From: Paramecium sonneborni
Taxonomy: Eukaryota > Ciliophora > Oligohymenophorea > Peniculida > Parameciidae
Length of the DNA: 64,000 bases
Direction: 5' to 3'
NCBI GenBank assembly: GCA_905182985.1
Contig: CAJJDN010000011.1
Span: forward strand, 766,190-830,189
Positions 39,601 to 53,571 of the stretch are shown in pieces. The notes beneath the pieces were generated by a model. That model saw nothing but the letters and a program-made list of their open reading frames with translations, did not search any database and was not told the origin of the DNA. The translations under genes and the position numbers were made by a program. Each line of letters starts with the position of its first letter. Position 1 is the first letter of the stretch.

Positions 39601-42600
39601 AATTACATTAAAAATATCAATTATCCAGAAGATATTGAAGGAGTCTGGACATATCTTTATTATTCTTATAGCGATGATAAGAATAGAGCAGTTGGTCACA
39701 TTAAATATGGAAATGATGATATTCAATCAATTAGACATGATGTTAATCATCCTGAAACTAAATATGTCAGATTCGTATTGGGAGGTAATGACGAGAACAG
39801 ATATCCAGGATTTAATGGTGTGTTTTCATAGATTACATTTAGCACCAAAGAAGGAGCATTCATTGATACTGCTGATCTCTTGAAAGGATTTATTAGCAAA
39901 TTAACTAAACCATCTTAAGGCTTCAATGATTTAGCAAATTACAAACTAATTGAAGATAGTTTAACAAGAACATCTGATGATAAACCACTCACTAAAGTCA
40001 TTGGAAAAGAAACAGAAAGATTCCCAGCTGAATATGCATTCAGTGGATGGTTCAAATGGTAACCTTTGGCTTAATAACCATGGCATAACATTTTCAGAGT
40101 TTAAATTAAGACTCCATCAACAGACAATGTTTTAGGAGATAGAACATTATCAGCTTGGGTTGGAACAGGAGAAGGAGGTATCATTCATTTACCAACATAC
40201 ACTTACACTAATATGAATGGTGCAGGTAATGCCAATGTTTGGAAAAACATTTAACATAAAAATAGATTCACTAGTTGGTTCTTCCTCTATTTTGGATATT
40301 CAAAAGATCAACAATTAGCTTAAGCTTACATTAAATGGACAGATGGAGAAGATCAATTAGCATATGAGAAGACTAATCATTATTTGGCAACCCAATTCTA
40401 TGTATTTACAGGAAGAGATGATCATTTCCCAGGATTTAATGGTAAATTGGGAGAAGTTAATTTCAATATTGGTAAAGGTGCTTTCAGAAAACCAACTGAT
40501 TATTCACATGAAAAGGATATTTTTGGTTTCAAGAGTGGTACAGAAAAATTCATTAAAAAACCTGCTGACGAATTCAAACCAGCTGATTCTGATAAGAATA
40601 TTCTTGAAAATGCTTCAAGTTAAGATAAACCAGTTGTTGATAAGGAAGTAAGTTCAGAAAAGCCATTTGAACAATATGGTTATGGTTTCTGGTTAAGATT
40701 CTTAAGTAAATATCCTGAATAATTACCAAATGGAAAGAATTAGGCTTGGTACTTTGTATCCAGATTGGCTAATCAAGATAAATATGATAATATTAGAATG
40801 GGAGATAGAACATTAGCTATTTGGTAAGGTTAAGGATATTACCATTTCACAACTTGTTCATCTGCTACAAACAATCCAAATTTAATTCAAAATAATAACT
40901 ATCCTGAAGATATTGAAGGATTATGGACATATATTTATTACTCATATAGTGCTGAATAAAATAAAGCTGTTGGTTTTATCAAATATGGTAATACTGATTT
41001 CTAAAGAATTGTTCATGAGACAACACATTCATTGACCAAATATTTGAGATTCATTCTTGGTGGTAATGATGCTAAGAGATATCCAGGATTCAATGGTTTA
41101 TTCACATCAGTCACATTCTCAACTGAATCAGCATTCGTTTCTGATGTTGATAAATTAAATGCTTACTTGCTAAAGAACCAAGCTCCAAGTGTTATTGTTC
41201 CTTTGTAAACAACTGAATTAGTGAAAGATCAAATAACTAGAGACAAAGATGATAAACCAAGTGTTGTATAATCAGTAGGAGGAAATAATAAATTCCCATT
41301 AGAGTATGCATTGAGCGGTTGGTTCAGATGGAAGCCTACAGCATAAGCAGCATGGCATAATGTTTTCAGAGTACAAATTAAGAAGACCCCAGTTACTGAT
41401 AGTTGGTTAGGAGATAGAACACTTACTTGCTGGGTTGGAACTGCTGAAGGAGGCATCCTTCATTTCCCAACATATACTTACACTAATATGAATGGAGGTG
41501 GTAATAATAATTTCTTCAAAAACATTCAATATAAGAATAGAATAAATGAATGGTTCTATGTCTACTATGGATACTCAAAAGTATAAGCTACTACTTAGAT
41601 TTATGTTAAATGGTTTGATTCTGAAGATAGCATGTCGTATGATAAGATCAACCATTATTTGACACCAGAGTTCTAAGTCTGGGTTGGTAGAGATGAACCA
41701 TTTGTTGGTTTCAATGGTAGAATTGCATATGTTAATTTCAATGCTGGTGATGGAGCTTATGTTAAGAACAATAAATTTGATCATCCATAAGATATCTTCA
41801 AATTTAATGTTGGTTAAGCCAAATTATTTGAAAAATAAGAAGAAGTTAAACCAGGATAAATTAATAAAGATATATTGAGTAGTCCTACAAGTTAAGATAA
41901 ACCAGTTGTTGATTCTAATGCATAATCAGATAACAATTTAGAAGAGTATGGTTATGGTTTCTGGATGAGATTCTTAACAGCCTTCCCAGAAAGAATGCTT
42001 AATGGAAAGAACTAAGCTTGGTACTTTGTTGCAAGATTAGCTAATCAAGAGAAATATGACAATGTTAGAATGGGTGATAGATTATTGGCTATTTGGTAAG
42101 GATAAGGATATTATCACTACACAACTTGTAATGCAGTTAATGGAAATGCTAATGTTATTTAAAATATTGATTATCCAGCTGATATTGAAGGAGTTTGGAC
42201 ATACATTTACTATTCATATAGCGAAGCTAAATCAAGAGCAGTTGGTTTCATTAAATATGGAAATGAAGATTCAATCAAAGCAATCAGACATGATGTTACC
42301 CATCCAGATACAAAATATGTGAGATTCACTTTGGGAGGTACTGATGCTAAGAGATATCCTGGATTCAATGGTATTTTCACTTAAGTCACATTTGATGCAG
42401 CTAAAGGAGTATTCATTGATACTGCTGATTAATTGAAGGGATATATGAATAAATTAGAAAATCCAACAGTTGGATAAGTTGATTTGCAAACTTATAGATT
42501 AATTACAAATGAATAATTCAGAGAGAAGACTAATGATCCAAACTTTAATGCAGTTGGAAAAGACAATGAAAGATTCCCATTTGAATATTCAATGAGTGGT

Positions 42601-45600
42601 TGGTTCAAGTGGTAATCAGCACCACAAGATGCTTGGTAAAATATTTTCAGAGTATCAATAAATGAAAAACCAGCAGATCAATTCTTAGGAGACAGAACCT
42701 TATCAGCTTGGATTGGAACAGGTGAAGGAGGTATTATTCACATGCCAACATATACTTATGCTAATATGAATGGAGGAGGTAATGCAAATGTTTGGAAGAA
42801 CATATAGCATAAGGATAGACACACAAAATGGTTCTTTATTTATTTCGGATATTCCAAGACTTAAGCAAAGGCATACTCATACATTAAATGGTAGGCAGAT
42901 GATGATTTCTTGGTTTATGATAATACAAACCATTATTATGCACCAAACTTTTAAGTATTTTTGGGAAGAGATAAATTCTTCACAGGTTGGAATGGTAAGA
43001 TTGCATATACTCAATTCAATTTGGGTAAAGGTGCATTTAGAAGTGCTAAAGATTTCACTCATCCAAATGATGCCTTTGGAATTGGAGCTGGAGTTGATAA
43101 GTTAAAGAAACCAGATACTGGATTTAAACCAGCTGAATCAGATCCTGCAGTTAAGGAAAATGCTTTCAATTAAGATAAACCAATACATGATAAGGTTGCT
43201 ACTTCAGAGAATCCATTTGATGAATATGGTTATGGATTTTGGATGAGATTCTTGACAGCCTATCCTTAAAGATTAAATAATGGTAAGAATGAAGCTTGGT
43301 ACTTCATATCTAGATTGGTTAATTAAGAGAAATATGACAATATTAGAATGGGAGATAGAATGTTAGCCATGTGGTAAGGATAAGGATATTATCATTTCAC
43401 AGCAGCAAATGTTTTGACTGGAAATCCAAATATGATTCAAAATGTTAATTATCCAGAAGATATTGAAGGATTGTGGACATTTGTTTATTATTCATACAGT
43501 GTAGAAGAGAACAAGGCTTAAGGTTTCATTAAGTTTGGAGATGAAAATTTCAAATAGATCACACACTAAACAACTTAACCATTAACCAAATATTTGAGAT
43601 TCATTCTTGGAGGTAATGATGAGAAGAGATACCCAGGATTCAATGGTTTATTCACATCTATAACATTCTCTACTTAATTAGGTGCTTATGTTGATAGTAT
43701 GGATGCATTGAATAAATATGTTAATGCTAATTCTTATCCAAAATTAGATACAACTCCATAAAATTATGCTTTGATTAAGGATCCAATAACTAGAAAACCA
43801 GATGATGACTTATTCTTAAGAGAATTTGGAGAGGAGAAGTAAAGATTCCCAGTTGAATACTCAATAAGTGGATGGTATAAATGGATTGAAGGAACTCCAG
43901 CAAACTAATGGTAGAACTTATATAGAGTTTTATTAAAGAAGGAACCAACAGATACAGCAGTGTTGGGAGACAGAACATTAGCAGGTTGGATTGGATTTGG
44001 TAATGTTCACTAAAGTACATATACTTATGTAAACATGAATGGAGCAGGAAATAACAATATTTGGAAATAGGCTGAACATAAAGATAGACATATCAGATGG
44101 TTCTTTGTTTATCATGGATATTCAAGAAATGATAGATTATCATACGCTTTTGTATAATACTTTAAGGGTTCAGAATCATTGTCATGGGATAAAGTCAATC
44201 ACTACTTTGTTCCAAGATTCTATGTTTATGTAGGTAGAGATGCAATAAATGGATTCAATGGATAAATTGGAGCAATTAATTTCAACATAGGAGCTGGTTC
44301 ATTCAGAAAAGGAGAAGATTTCACTCATGATAAAGACTTCTTTGGATTTGGTGCTCCATTTGTGTAGACCAAAGTTAAACCATTTGATATTAAAGATAGA
44401 GCAACAGATCTTTTTGTAAGTGCAGCACCAACATAAGAAAAACCATCTTATACTAAAGTATTACCTGATGATGAAGTAGCAAGTGCTGAAGAATATGGTT
44501 ATGGATTCTGGGCTAGATATTTGACATAATATCCAACTCCATAAAGAACTGGTATGTAAGGTGAATGGACTTTTGTATCTAGATTGACTAAGAACTAGAA
44601 ATTACAAGATGTAACTTTGGGTGATAGAACTTTAGCAATATTCTTAAATAGAAACAGTGCTTTCTATTTTGCTACTACAAATGCTGGTAATCCTAATGCT
44701 TTTGTAAATTCAGCTGTGAGACCAGATTTTGAAGGAGTTTGGATTTACATTCATTTCAGTCATAATTTAGAAAAGAAACAAAGTGTTGCTTTCTTGAAAT
44801 ATGGTGATGAAAAACCTTTCAGATACTAATAAGCTGCAAATCACGTACCACCATCTTTCTTACAATTCTATTTGGGAGGTAAGGACTTCTATAATTCATG
44901 GAATGGTCAATTCAGTGACGTAATGGTGTCAGCCAGCAAAGGTATCTTCATTGATGATGAAGCTGCATTTACTAAACATCTCTCAGGATTTAAGATGCCT
45001 GCCTAATTTAATTATGATTTAAAGACCTTTGAAGTCATACCTAAGGAATAACCATATGATGCTAAATAAGAAATTAAAGAGCAAATGTTCTAAGAAGATG
45101 TAGCCTTGAGACCAGAATATGCTTGGTCAGGATGGTTTAAATGGGATAGTACTCCAGTAGGAAATTGGTTCTTATATGCAAGATTGAGTATCTTCTAGAC
45201 ACCTGAAAACTTGTAAGCTTTAGGTGATAGAACTTTGGCAGCTTGGGCAGGACCAAATGTATTACAATTCTCAACATATAACTACAATAATTTGATAGGA
45301 GGAGGAAATGCAGATAGTTGGAATAGATTAAATCCTGGATAAGATTTAGTAAGATGGCATTATGTTTACTTTGGATATTCTTTAGTTGAGAAAGCAGCTT
45401 ATTATAGAGTAGAGTTCAAAGGAAGATTGGAAGAATTTACTTTCAAAGATCATAAACACTACTATCCAAACAGATACTCATTATAAATTGGCAAAGATAA
45501 ATTCTCTCAACCATTTGTTGGACTAGCTGCATATTTCAGATTGAATGTTGGAGAAGGTGCCTACAGAACAAGTGGTTATGAAAAGGCTAAGAATGATATA

Positions 45601-48600
45601 TTTGCTTACAATATAGGTAAATAAGCTTATGTGAGACCATCACCTACCTTTGATGTCAATAAGGATTAAAATAAGGGAGTTTCTGATTCACCAGTTGATG
45701 TTAAAGAACCAGTATGGACAAAGAAATTGATTGGATCAGATTTGGATGACATTAATGAATATGGTTACTCATTCTGGTTGAGACACATGGCACATTATCC
45801 AGTTCAAATGCCCAGAGGATTAAGTGATAAACCATGGTCATTTGTTGCTAGATTGACTAAGAATTAATAATTATAAGATATTACTGTTGGAGATAGAGTT
45901 TTGGCTGTTTGGTTGTAATAAGGAAATTATTATCACTTCACTACATATCATCAAGCTAATCCAAATTTGATATAGAACATAAATAACTTAAATGATATTG
46001 ATGGTATTTGGTATTATTTACACTTTGCCCACAGTCTTGGAAGCAAATAGTCAGTTGGATTTTTGCATAATGGTGAAAAATTGAATAAGGTTGTATTTGC
46101 TGCTGAACATACACCACCTACTTTCTTATAATTCTATTTGGGAGGATCATAACTTAATTATCCAGCATTTAATGGTCAATTTGCAAATGTAATCTTCTCA
46201 GTTGGTGATGGAATCTTCAAGAAAGAAGATGCTGATTTTAATTCATTCTTCACTGAACTTAAATAACCAGATCCATTCAATAGAAATCTTGTGACAAAGA
46301 ATATCGTTGAAGCACCAAAAGAATTCAATAAAGATAGTGCTAAAGATGAAAAAGTTTTTGCTGAATATGCTTTGGTTGGAGAATACTCATGGTCTGGTTG
46401 GTTCAAATGGACTCCAACTGTCTAATAAGCATGGCATTTAATGGTTAGACTTGCAATTCTTTAAAACTCTGAAGATATATCATTCTTAGGAGATAGAACT
46501 TTGAATGCATGGGTTGGATAAGGATATTTCCATTTCACTTGTTATCATGTTGCTAATATTAATGCTGCAGGAAATGTTAATCAGAATTAGAATATGAATT
46601 ATGAAACAGATCATGTCAAATGGCATTTCATCTACTTTGGATATTCTAGACCATAAAGATTGGCACATGCTAAGGTAGAATTTAGAGATAGAAATGCTGA
46701 ACTTCTTTTCAAAAATACATTCCAATACTTACCTAATAAATTCTCATTTTATGTAGCTAAGGATAAAGTTTATCCCTCATACAGTGGTAATATTGCACAC
46801 TTGAGATTCAATGGAGGTGATGGTGCATTTGATCCTAAATCATATGCTGATAATAAATAAGATATCTTCGGATACAATATTGGTAAAGATAATGTCAAAG
46901 AGAAAGAGCCTGAATTAGATCCAGTTAGATAATAAGAAGTATTGGATTCAGCATGGAATTAAGATAAACCAGTTTATTAGACTGAATTCAAGAAGGAAGA
47001 CTTAGTAGGTATCTAAGAATATGGTTATGGATTCTATTATAGACATTTAGAATAATATCCTGTTTAAATGAGAGATGGAAGATTAGAACCATGGTACATG
47101 ATGTCAAGATTATCATGGAATAAGGATGAAGGAAATATTAGAATGGGAGATAGATTATTAGCTACTTGGTAAGAACAGGCTGCTATTTTGTTTGTTACAA
47201 ATAATTTACCAGGAGATCCAAATATGTTAGGTAGAATTAATGTTGCTGACAGAGAAGGAGTATGGACATTCTTATACTTCAGTTATTCATTAGAAGATTA
47301 ATTGGCAGTAGGTATTTTGAAATTTGACAATAATGATGAAGTATTCCATATTCCAATGAAATGTAATCATGGAAAGGTTGATTATTTGAAATTCACTTTG
47401 GGATCTGCACCTCCACATTTCTATCCAAGATTCAATGGTTAATTTGCTAACTATGCAGTTAAATTAGGACCAGGTGCATTTGTCAAGAATTATGATGCAA
47501 AGAAGAAGTATTTAGTAAACAGAATCCCACATCCTCCAGCTGATGATAATAAATTCAGATAATTTAAAGTTGTTGAAGGTGAGAAATAATTCAAGGGAGA
47601 TAGTTAAGATGAAGTTATTGTAGAAGTACCAAATGATTTCAGCAAATTTTCAACAGAATATTCAATTTCAGGATGGCTTAGATGGGATAATCCAGCTCTT
47701 GGAGCACCATGGTACAATGTATTCAGATTGAGTTTATATAATGGAGATTAGAATGCTGAAAATAGATTTGGTGATAGAGATCTTGCTTTGTTCAAACATA
47801 ATACATACTATCAATATCACACTTATAACTATAATCCAGGATAACCATGGACATTTGAACATGTAATTCCTCATACTGATTAACATACAGTATGGCATTT
47901 CTTCTATTCAGGATATTCAAGAGAAAAAGGAATTCAATATCATTACATTTCTTTCTAAGAATCAGATGTTGAGAAAGTTTTTGATAAATAGAAACATCTT
48001 GTTGTTAACAAACATTATTTATCATTTGGTAAAGATTATAAGAAGTTCTTCCCATCTCATAGAGGATTTACTGGTACTGCTAGTATGGTTAATTTAAATT
48101 ATGGAGAAGGAGCATTTACTATGAAACCATTTACTAAAAAGAATGACTTATTCTAATTTGCTGATGGAGAAAAGAAATACAGAAAACCATTTGAATTAGT
48201 TGAAATTTGGTCTGAAAAGAATAAATTAATTGGTTCCATTTCAGATAGCAAAGATCCAGTTTTTGATGTTTAATTAGAAGATGCCAAGAACAATATTAGA
48301 GGATTAGACGAATATGGTTGGGTTGCATGGGTTAGATCATCTAGAACAGAACCAAAGAATTTACCATTTAGACCTCATACTCATTCTATTGGTAGACTTA
48401 CAACTTAAAGAGTTAACAAGAACACTCAATAACCTGGAGATAGAGTATTAGTGGCATGGTAGTATTTCCCAACTTATTATTTCGCTACCTATACTCAAGG
48501 TAATAATGATGTTGCATAACAAACTCCATTCAAGATTGTTGATGGCTATTGGAGATTCATATCTATGTCTTACAAGAAAGGATAAGTTAAAGCATATGTT

Positions 48601-51600
48601 TTCTTTGATGATAAAGATATTGCTGATTTAACATTTAATGTTAAACATGAACTAGTAAATGACTATTTAAGATTCACTTCAGGAGGTGAAACTGAAACTT
48701 TCAAATACAACAATTTCAATGGTTATTTGTTAAATATTGGATTGAGATATGGACAAGGAGCTCATATTGCTACTAAAGAAGATTTATTAAGATAATTATA
48801 AGGTCCATGGAAATTACCAGATGAAGTGTTATTTGATCAAACTAGAGTTAGTTAATCAATATTGAAAGAAAAGAAAGAATTTAAAGCAGATGGTGAACCA
48901 GTTTGGGTAACAATAAAACCAGATGCTGCAAGAGGAAAGGATGAATATGCAATATCAGGTTGGGCTAGATGGGTTGACCCAGCAGCAATTTAAGCATGGC
49001 ATTTACTTTATAGAGTTTAAATTTATGATAAAGATGCTGATGGATTAAAGAATTTGGATAGACCAGGAGATAGAACATTAGCATGTTGGAAGGGTAATGG
49101 ATTTTTCTATGTTGCCACATACACAGTAGATTAAGGTCATGGTGGAGCATGGAATATTGAGAGAACAAATCCTTATGATGAAGTAATGCATAAGAATTGG
49201 GTTTATTTCTATTAAGGATATTCAAGATAGAAGTAGAATGTTCACATATATATTAAATATCCATCAAGAGATATACACTTTGATGTTCCAGCAAATCATT
49301 TTGTTCCAACATAATTCTATGTTTAATTTGGTAAAGATTAATGGCATGGTGGATGGAATGGTTTCCTTGAATCATGGTATTTCAATACTGGTAATGGAGC
49401 ATACAAGACTTAAGATTATGGAACAGATGAATCAGATTAATTATCATTTGGATTTGGTGGAAGAGTGATACCAAAACCATAGAATTGGGAATCTAAAGAA
49501 ATGTTCTAAAACAATTGGGGACCAACAGAATAATCATTAGGAAAGGAAGTAGAAATAACAGATGATTATATAAATGGATTGACTGAATATGGATATGGAA
49601 TGTGGACAAGATTTATTTGGAATGGAGAGAAGAAGATAGTAGATAAACCAGCTTGGATGGCATTATCAAGATTGACATATAGACCAAATTATTAAGGAGA
49701 TGCAGCATAAGTTGGAGATAGATTATTGGCTATTTGGGTAGGAGCAGGTTTCTATCATTTCACAACCTCATTGCCAGGAAATGGAAATTTGGTTAATAAT
49801 GTAAATTATAATAATTTATTGGATGGTTCATGGAATTATATCTATTATGGATATAAGAAATTAGAAAAAGGTGGAAATGTAGTAGGACATGTATTCTTTG
49901 GAGGTTAAGCAGTAAGAACAACTAATTTCCCTGAAATAGTTAATCATTTACCATTGTCTGATTATTTATACTTCTGTGTTGGTAGTTCAGGTGCTAAGTT
50001 GAGAACAAATTATCATTCATTTAATGGTCATATATCAAATGTTATATTGATGTTAGGAGATGGTTCATACTATAAGAATCCAGATGATCTTAGAAAATTA
50101 TTACCAGAAATGCCAAAATTCCCAGAATTAGTACCAATTAAAGAAGTTATTTTTGAAGAAGCAAGAGATTTGAAGAGAGAAGTTGCATAAGTAGCTCCAG
50201 TAGAATTTGCTGATAAGTTTGCAGGATAAAGTGAGTATTCAGTATCAATTTGGTTTAAATGGTCTACAATAGCTAGAGCAACTTGGGAAAATGTTTATAC
50301 TCTCTCATATAATGAACCAAATATTAGAGGAAATCATGTTAGACCTGGAGATAGAGTTTTATCATTATTCTAATATGCTGATCATAGATAATTCTTTAGT
50401 ACTTATACTAATCCAGATGTTGATGATGCATTCTAATAAATCTTTACAGAATGTCCAACTCCAGCACTTGATTAAACTGCTTGGGTTTATGCTTATTATG
50501 CTTACAGCAAAAAAGCTTCAAGTGTTTATAGTTTCTACAAGACCAGAACTACTGAATGTGAAAAGAAATTACCAGCATCTCACAGAGTTCCAAGATATTT
50601 AGGATTATATGTTGGAAAGGATGGAATTCATACTCCATACAATGGTAAATACTAATAAATGTATTTAATGGCTGGAACTGGTGCTTATAGAGATAAAGAT
50701 GTTTTAAGTTTTGATCCATATATTGCAGGTGCTTTGGGAGTTTAAGCAAAACCATATAAATGGTCAGATAAAAAAGATGAATTTGAATAACCATTTGATG
50801 GAACATTATAATAAGAATTTGAACCAGCATTAGTAGATGGACATTCAGCATATGCAATTGGATTTTGGAGTAGATATTTAACAGCAATTCCAAAGAGAGT
50901 CTTAGAAAAACCAGCATGGGTTTCTGTAGCTAGATTTACAGTCAATAAAGATTATTAAGATTAAGCTAAGGTTGGAGATAGAACACTTGCATTATGGTTA
51001 GGAAAAGGATTTTATGGATTTAGAACATATAATTTAGCTACCAATACACCTACTATTGCTTAAGATATTAAATATGATGATAAGTTAGAAGGAGAATGGA
51101 ATTTCATTTACTTCTGTTTTGCAAGTTCTAAATAATAAGCACTTGGTTATGTCAAATTCAGTAGTACAGGAGATGTCAAGAGAGTTACCTTCCCAGAAAT
51201 TACACATAAACCAATTGAAGGTTATGGTAAAGTTGTTGTAGGAAAAGAATTCACTTATCCAGGATTCAGTGGTAAAATTGCTTAATTATAAATGATTTTC
51301 GGAGGATAAGGTTATGTACCAGATGTTGAATAATTAGAAGCTTTAATCAAAACTACATTCCCATAACCAGATCTCAATATTCCTGATACTTAAGTTCTAA
51401 AAATATAAGAAGATGAAATTGAAAAGAAAGTTGGAGATAATCCATAATTCACTGAATGGCCTACTCAATACTAAGAATCTCTTGAATACTCTATATTTGG
51501 ATGGTTCAGATATGCTTCACCTAAATTATAGAAAGATAATAATGTTCTTTTGAGATTGACAAATAATGAACCAGCATACAGAAAAGAAGCAGCTATAGTA

Positions 51601-53571
51601 GGAGATAGAACACTCTTAATCATGTATTAACCAAATGAAGTAGTATTCTCAACATACACACTTGGTACTATTGATGATGGATAAGTTGCTAATATCAGAA
51701 AACCAACTCCATTAGGTAATAACTTTGGTGTTTGGACATACGTATGGTTTGGATATAGTTGGCCAAAGAAAGTTGCCTCTGGTATTGTTAAATTCCCCTC
51801 AGATAAGGCTGTTGTACCCTATGATAATGTAGCACATATGGTTCCTAAATATATGGCATTATTTGCAGGATCAGATGGTATGTTAGGAGGTTGGGATGGA
51901 CCTATGAGAAAAGTAGGAGCAATATTTGGAAAAGGAGCATATATTGATCCAAATAAAGGAAATTATGAAAATATGTTACCAAACTTATTAGGAATGTAAG
52001 CTAAGAAATCAGAATGGAAACCTGCTAAAGAAGAAATTATCCTTGTACCAATAAAGGATAAACCAGGATATGATTTGACATTTAAAGAAGAAGTTGGTGG
52101 AGTTACTGAATATGGTTATGGATTATGGACAAGATGGTTAATGACCACTCCAGATAGAGTAGTTGAGAAATCTCCATTCCATTAATTGATTAGATTAACT
52201 AGTACTGAGAAATATGAGGATAATGTTGCTCTTGGAAATAGAGTATTAGCTATATGGGCTGGTAAAGGATATTATCACTTCACTACATACGATAAGAAGA
52301 ATAATAAGGCTTCTATTTCTGCTAATTCAAATTATGATGATTATCTTGAAGGACATTGGAATTATATTTATTATTCGTTCACAGCATAGGATTCAGCTAG
52401 AGCAGTAGGTTTTGTTCACTTTGGAGAACTACCAGTGTAAACAGTTTCTAGAATTGAATTAATAGATATTGCTCATAATCCATTGAATGGTTATGCTAGA
52501 GTTGTTGTAGCTAATAATGAATTTGGATATCCATCATTTAATGGTATGATTACTGGTTTAAGAATCTTCTTCGGCTAAGGATTTGTTGGTTCCAAAGAAC
52601 AATTCCTTAAAGATGTTTTAGCAGTCTAACCTAAACCATAATTGACAGTTCCTGCTAGAACCGATATTAATGTTTTGAAAGAAGAGAAAGTAGTCAATAA
52701 AGGTGATGCTGGAATTCCAATTAAAACTTAATATGATTAATATTAGGGAGTTCTTGAATATGCAGTATCTGGTTGGGTACAAACTAGAAAAGGATAAGCT
52801 GATGAATTATCTAGAATGATCTTCAGATTAACTATTAATGATCCATAAATTCAAAAAGATAAATCATTAGCTGGTGATAGAACTCTTGCATGTTTCTTAT
52901 TTAAAGATGCCTTCACCTTCTCTACATATGATTATGGAGATTTAGATAGTAATGATGATGATTAAAATGATATCTAATGGCCATCTAAGATTGGAGCAAA
53001 TGGAGGTGAATGGATATTCTTATACTTTGGTTATAATTCTAAGATTAGAAAAGCCTTTGCTTACACTCTCTTCTTAAATAGAGAATTAGGAAATCAATAC
53101 AATGATTTGAAACACTTTGTTCCTAATAAATTCTGGTTCTATTTGGGTGGAGATGGATTTAATCAATAATTTGAAGGTACAATGTTTAATTGGAATCTAA
53201 ACTTTGGTGATGGTGCCTTTACAAATAAACCTAAATAAGTAATTTCTTCATGGCCCTATGAACCATAACAATAAGCTGCTGATTAAGTTCTATCAGTCTT
53301 ACTTGGTAATTAAGGTTTAAGTTCAATCAAATTGAACAGATTGTAAGGACCAGCTTCAGGATAATTTGATGTTACAGGAGGACCTGCATCTGGACAATTC
53401 ACAAAAAGTGGAGGACCAGCTTCAGGAGTTATAGATAAAACAGGAGGAGCTAAATCAGGAGTAGTTGAATAATCAACAGGACCTAAATCAGGTTAAACTA
53501 GTACAGCAGCTGGACCTAAATCAGGTTAAAGTGAAACAGCAGCAGGACCTTAATCTGGTGCTTCATAATGA
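30675..53571 (+). CDS. Giant secreted tandem-repeat protein, about 7,615 residues
   Basis: Two small introns lie near the start: 30727-30750 (24 nt) and 31266-31290 (25 nt). Then a single frame runs 22,281 nt to TGA 53569-53571. A signal peptide (MNNQTMLIVLLLACTLG) leads into a helical stretch of about 170 residues, an acidic Pro/Gln/Ser linker, 17 tandem units each of two domains, and a Gly/Pro/Ser repeat tail. Domain A begins EYGYGFW and contains PWYFVSRL, MGDRxLAIWQGQGYYHFTTC, IEGLWTYIYYSYS and RYPGFNG. Domain B begins EYAFSGWFKW and contains WHNIFRVQI, LGDRTLSAWVG, TYTYTNMNG, EWFFVYFGYS and FPGFNGK. The alternating W/F/Y strands and the closing F-N-G suggest jelly-roll (LamG/ConA-like) folds; that is inference. 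Few cysteines occur. An alternative in-frame start is 30690. It may form a surface, cyst or granule matrix. Confidence 0.85.
37534..37675 (+). repeat. 142-bp segment identical to 40081-40222
   Basis: This stretch of domain B in unit 5 is identical base for base to the same place in unit 7, while the flanking bases differ. Silent sites are also identical, so it reflects recent exchange or conversion and not protein-level selection. Confidence 0.9.
40081..40222 (+). repeat. 142-bp segment identical to 37534-37675
   Basis: Partner copy in domain B of unit 7. The intervening unit 6 has a related but not identical sequence at this place (38790-38940), which argues for a local conversion tract and against duplication of a whole block. 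Confidence 0.9.
53347..53568 (+). repeat. Short C-terminal Gly-Pro-Ala-Ser-Gly repeats
   Basis: The last 74 residues of the giant protein are a degenerate repeat of about 11 residues. Seven copies are seen, built on GPASGQ, GPASGV, GAKSGV, GPKSGQ and GPQSGA, separated by short Thr/Val/Glu or Ala spacers. The composition suggests a flexible, extended tail unlike the folded repeats before it. Confidence 0.85.

Larger units (their letters stand above)
31684..53230 (+). repeat. 17 tandem two-domain units of about 1.27 kb
   Basis: Domain A starts at 31684, 33016, 34306, 35569, 36850, 38125, 39394, 40672, 41944, 43222, 44491, 45757, 47017, 48310, 49585, 50848 and 52108. Domain B starts at 32326, 33652, 34930, 36196, 37483, 38752, 40030, 41302, 42583, 43855, 45115, 46381, 47656, 48943, 50233, 51484 and 52756. 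Unit length is 1,260-1,332 bp, always a multiple of three. Units between about 34 and 44 kb are most alike; the first unit and those after about 44.4 kb are more diverged. A linker resembling DKPVVDK precedes many A domains. Confidence 0.93.

Noticed and set aside
31442..52389. Dozens of short standard-code frames on both strands inside the giant gene.
   Set aside because: They end at TAA/TAG, which are glutamine here. They are either pieces of the giant frame or shadows in other frames.
31684..53230. Regularly spaced repeats that might be taken for a CRISPR-like or satellite array.
   Set aside because: Units are 1.27 kb, coding, in frame and diverged at the protein level, so this is a protein repeat array.
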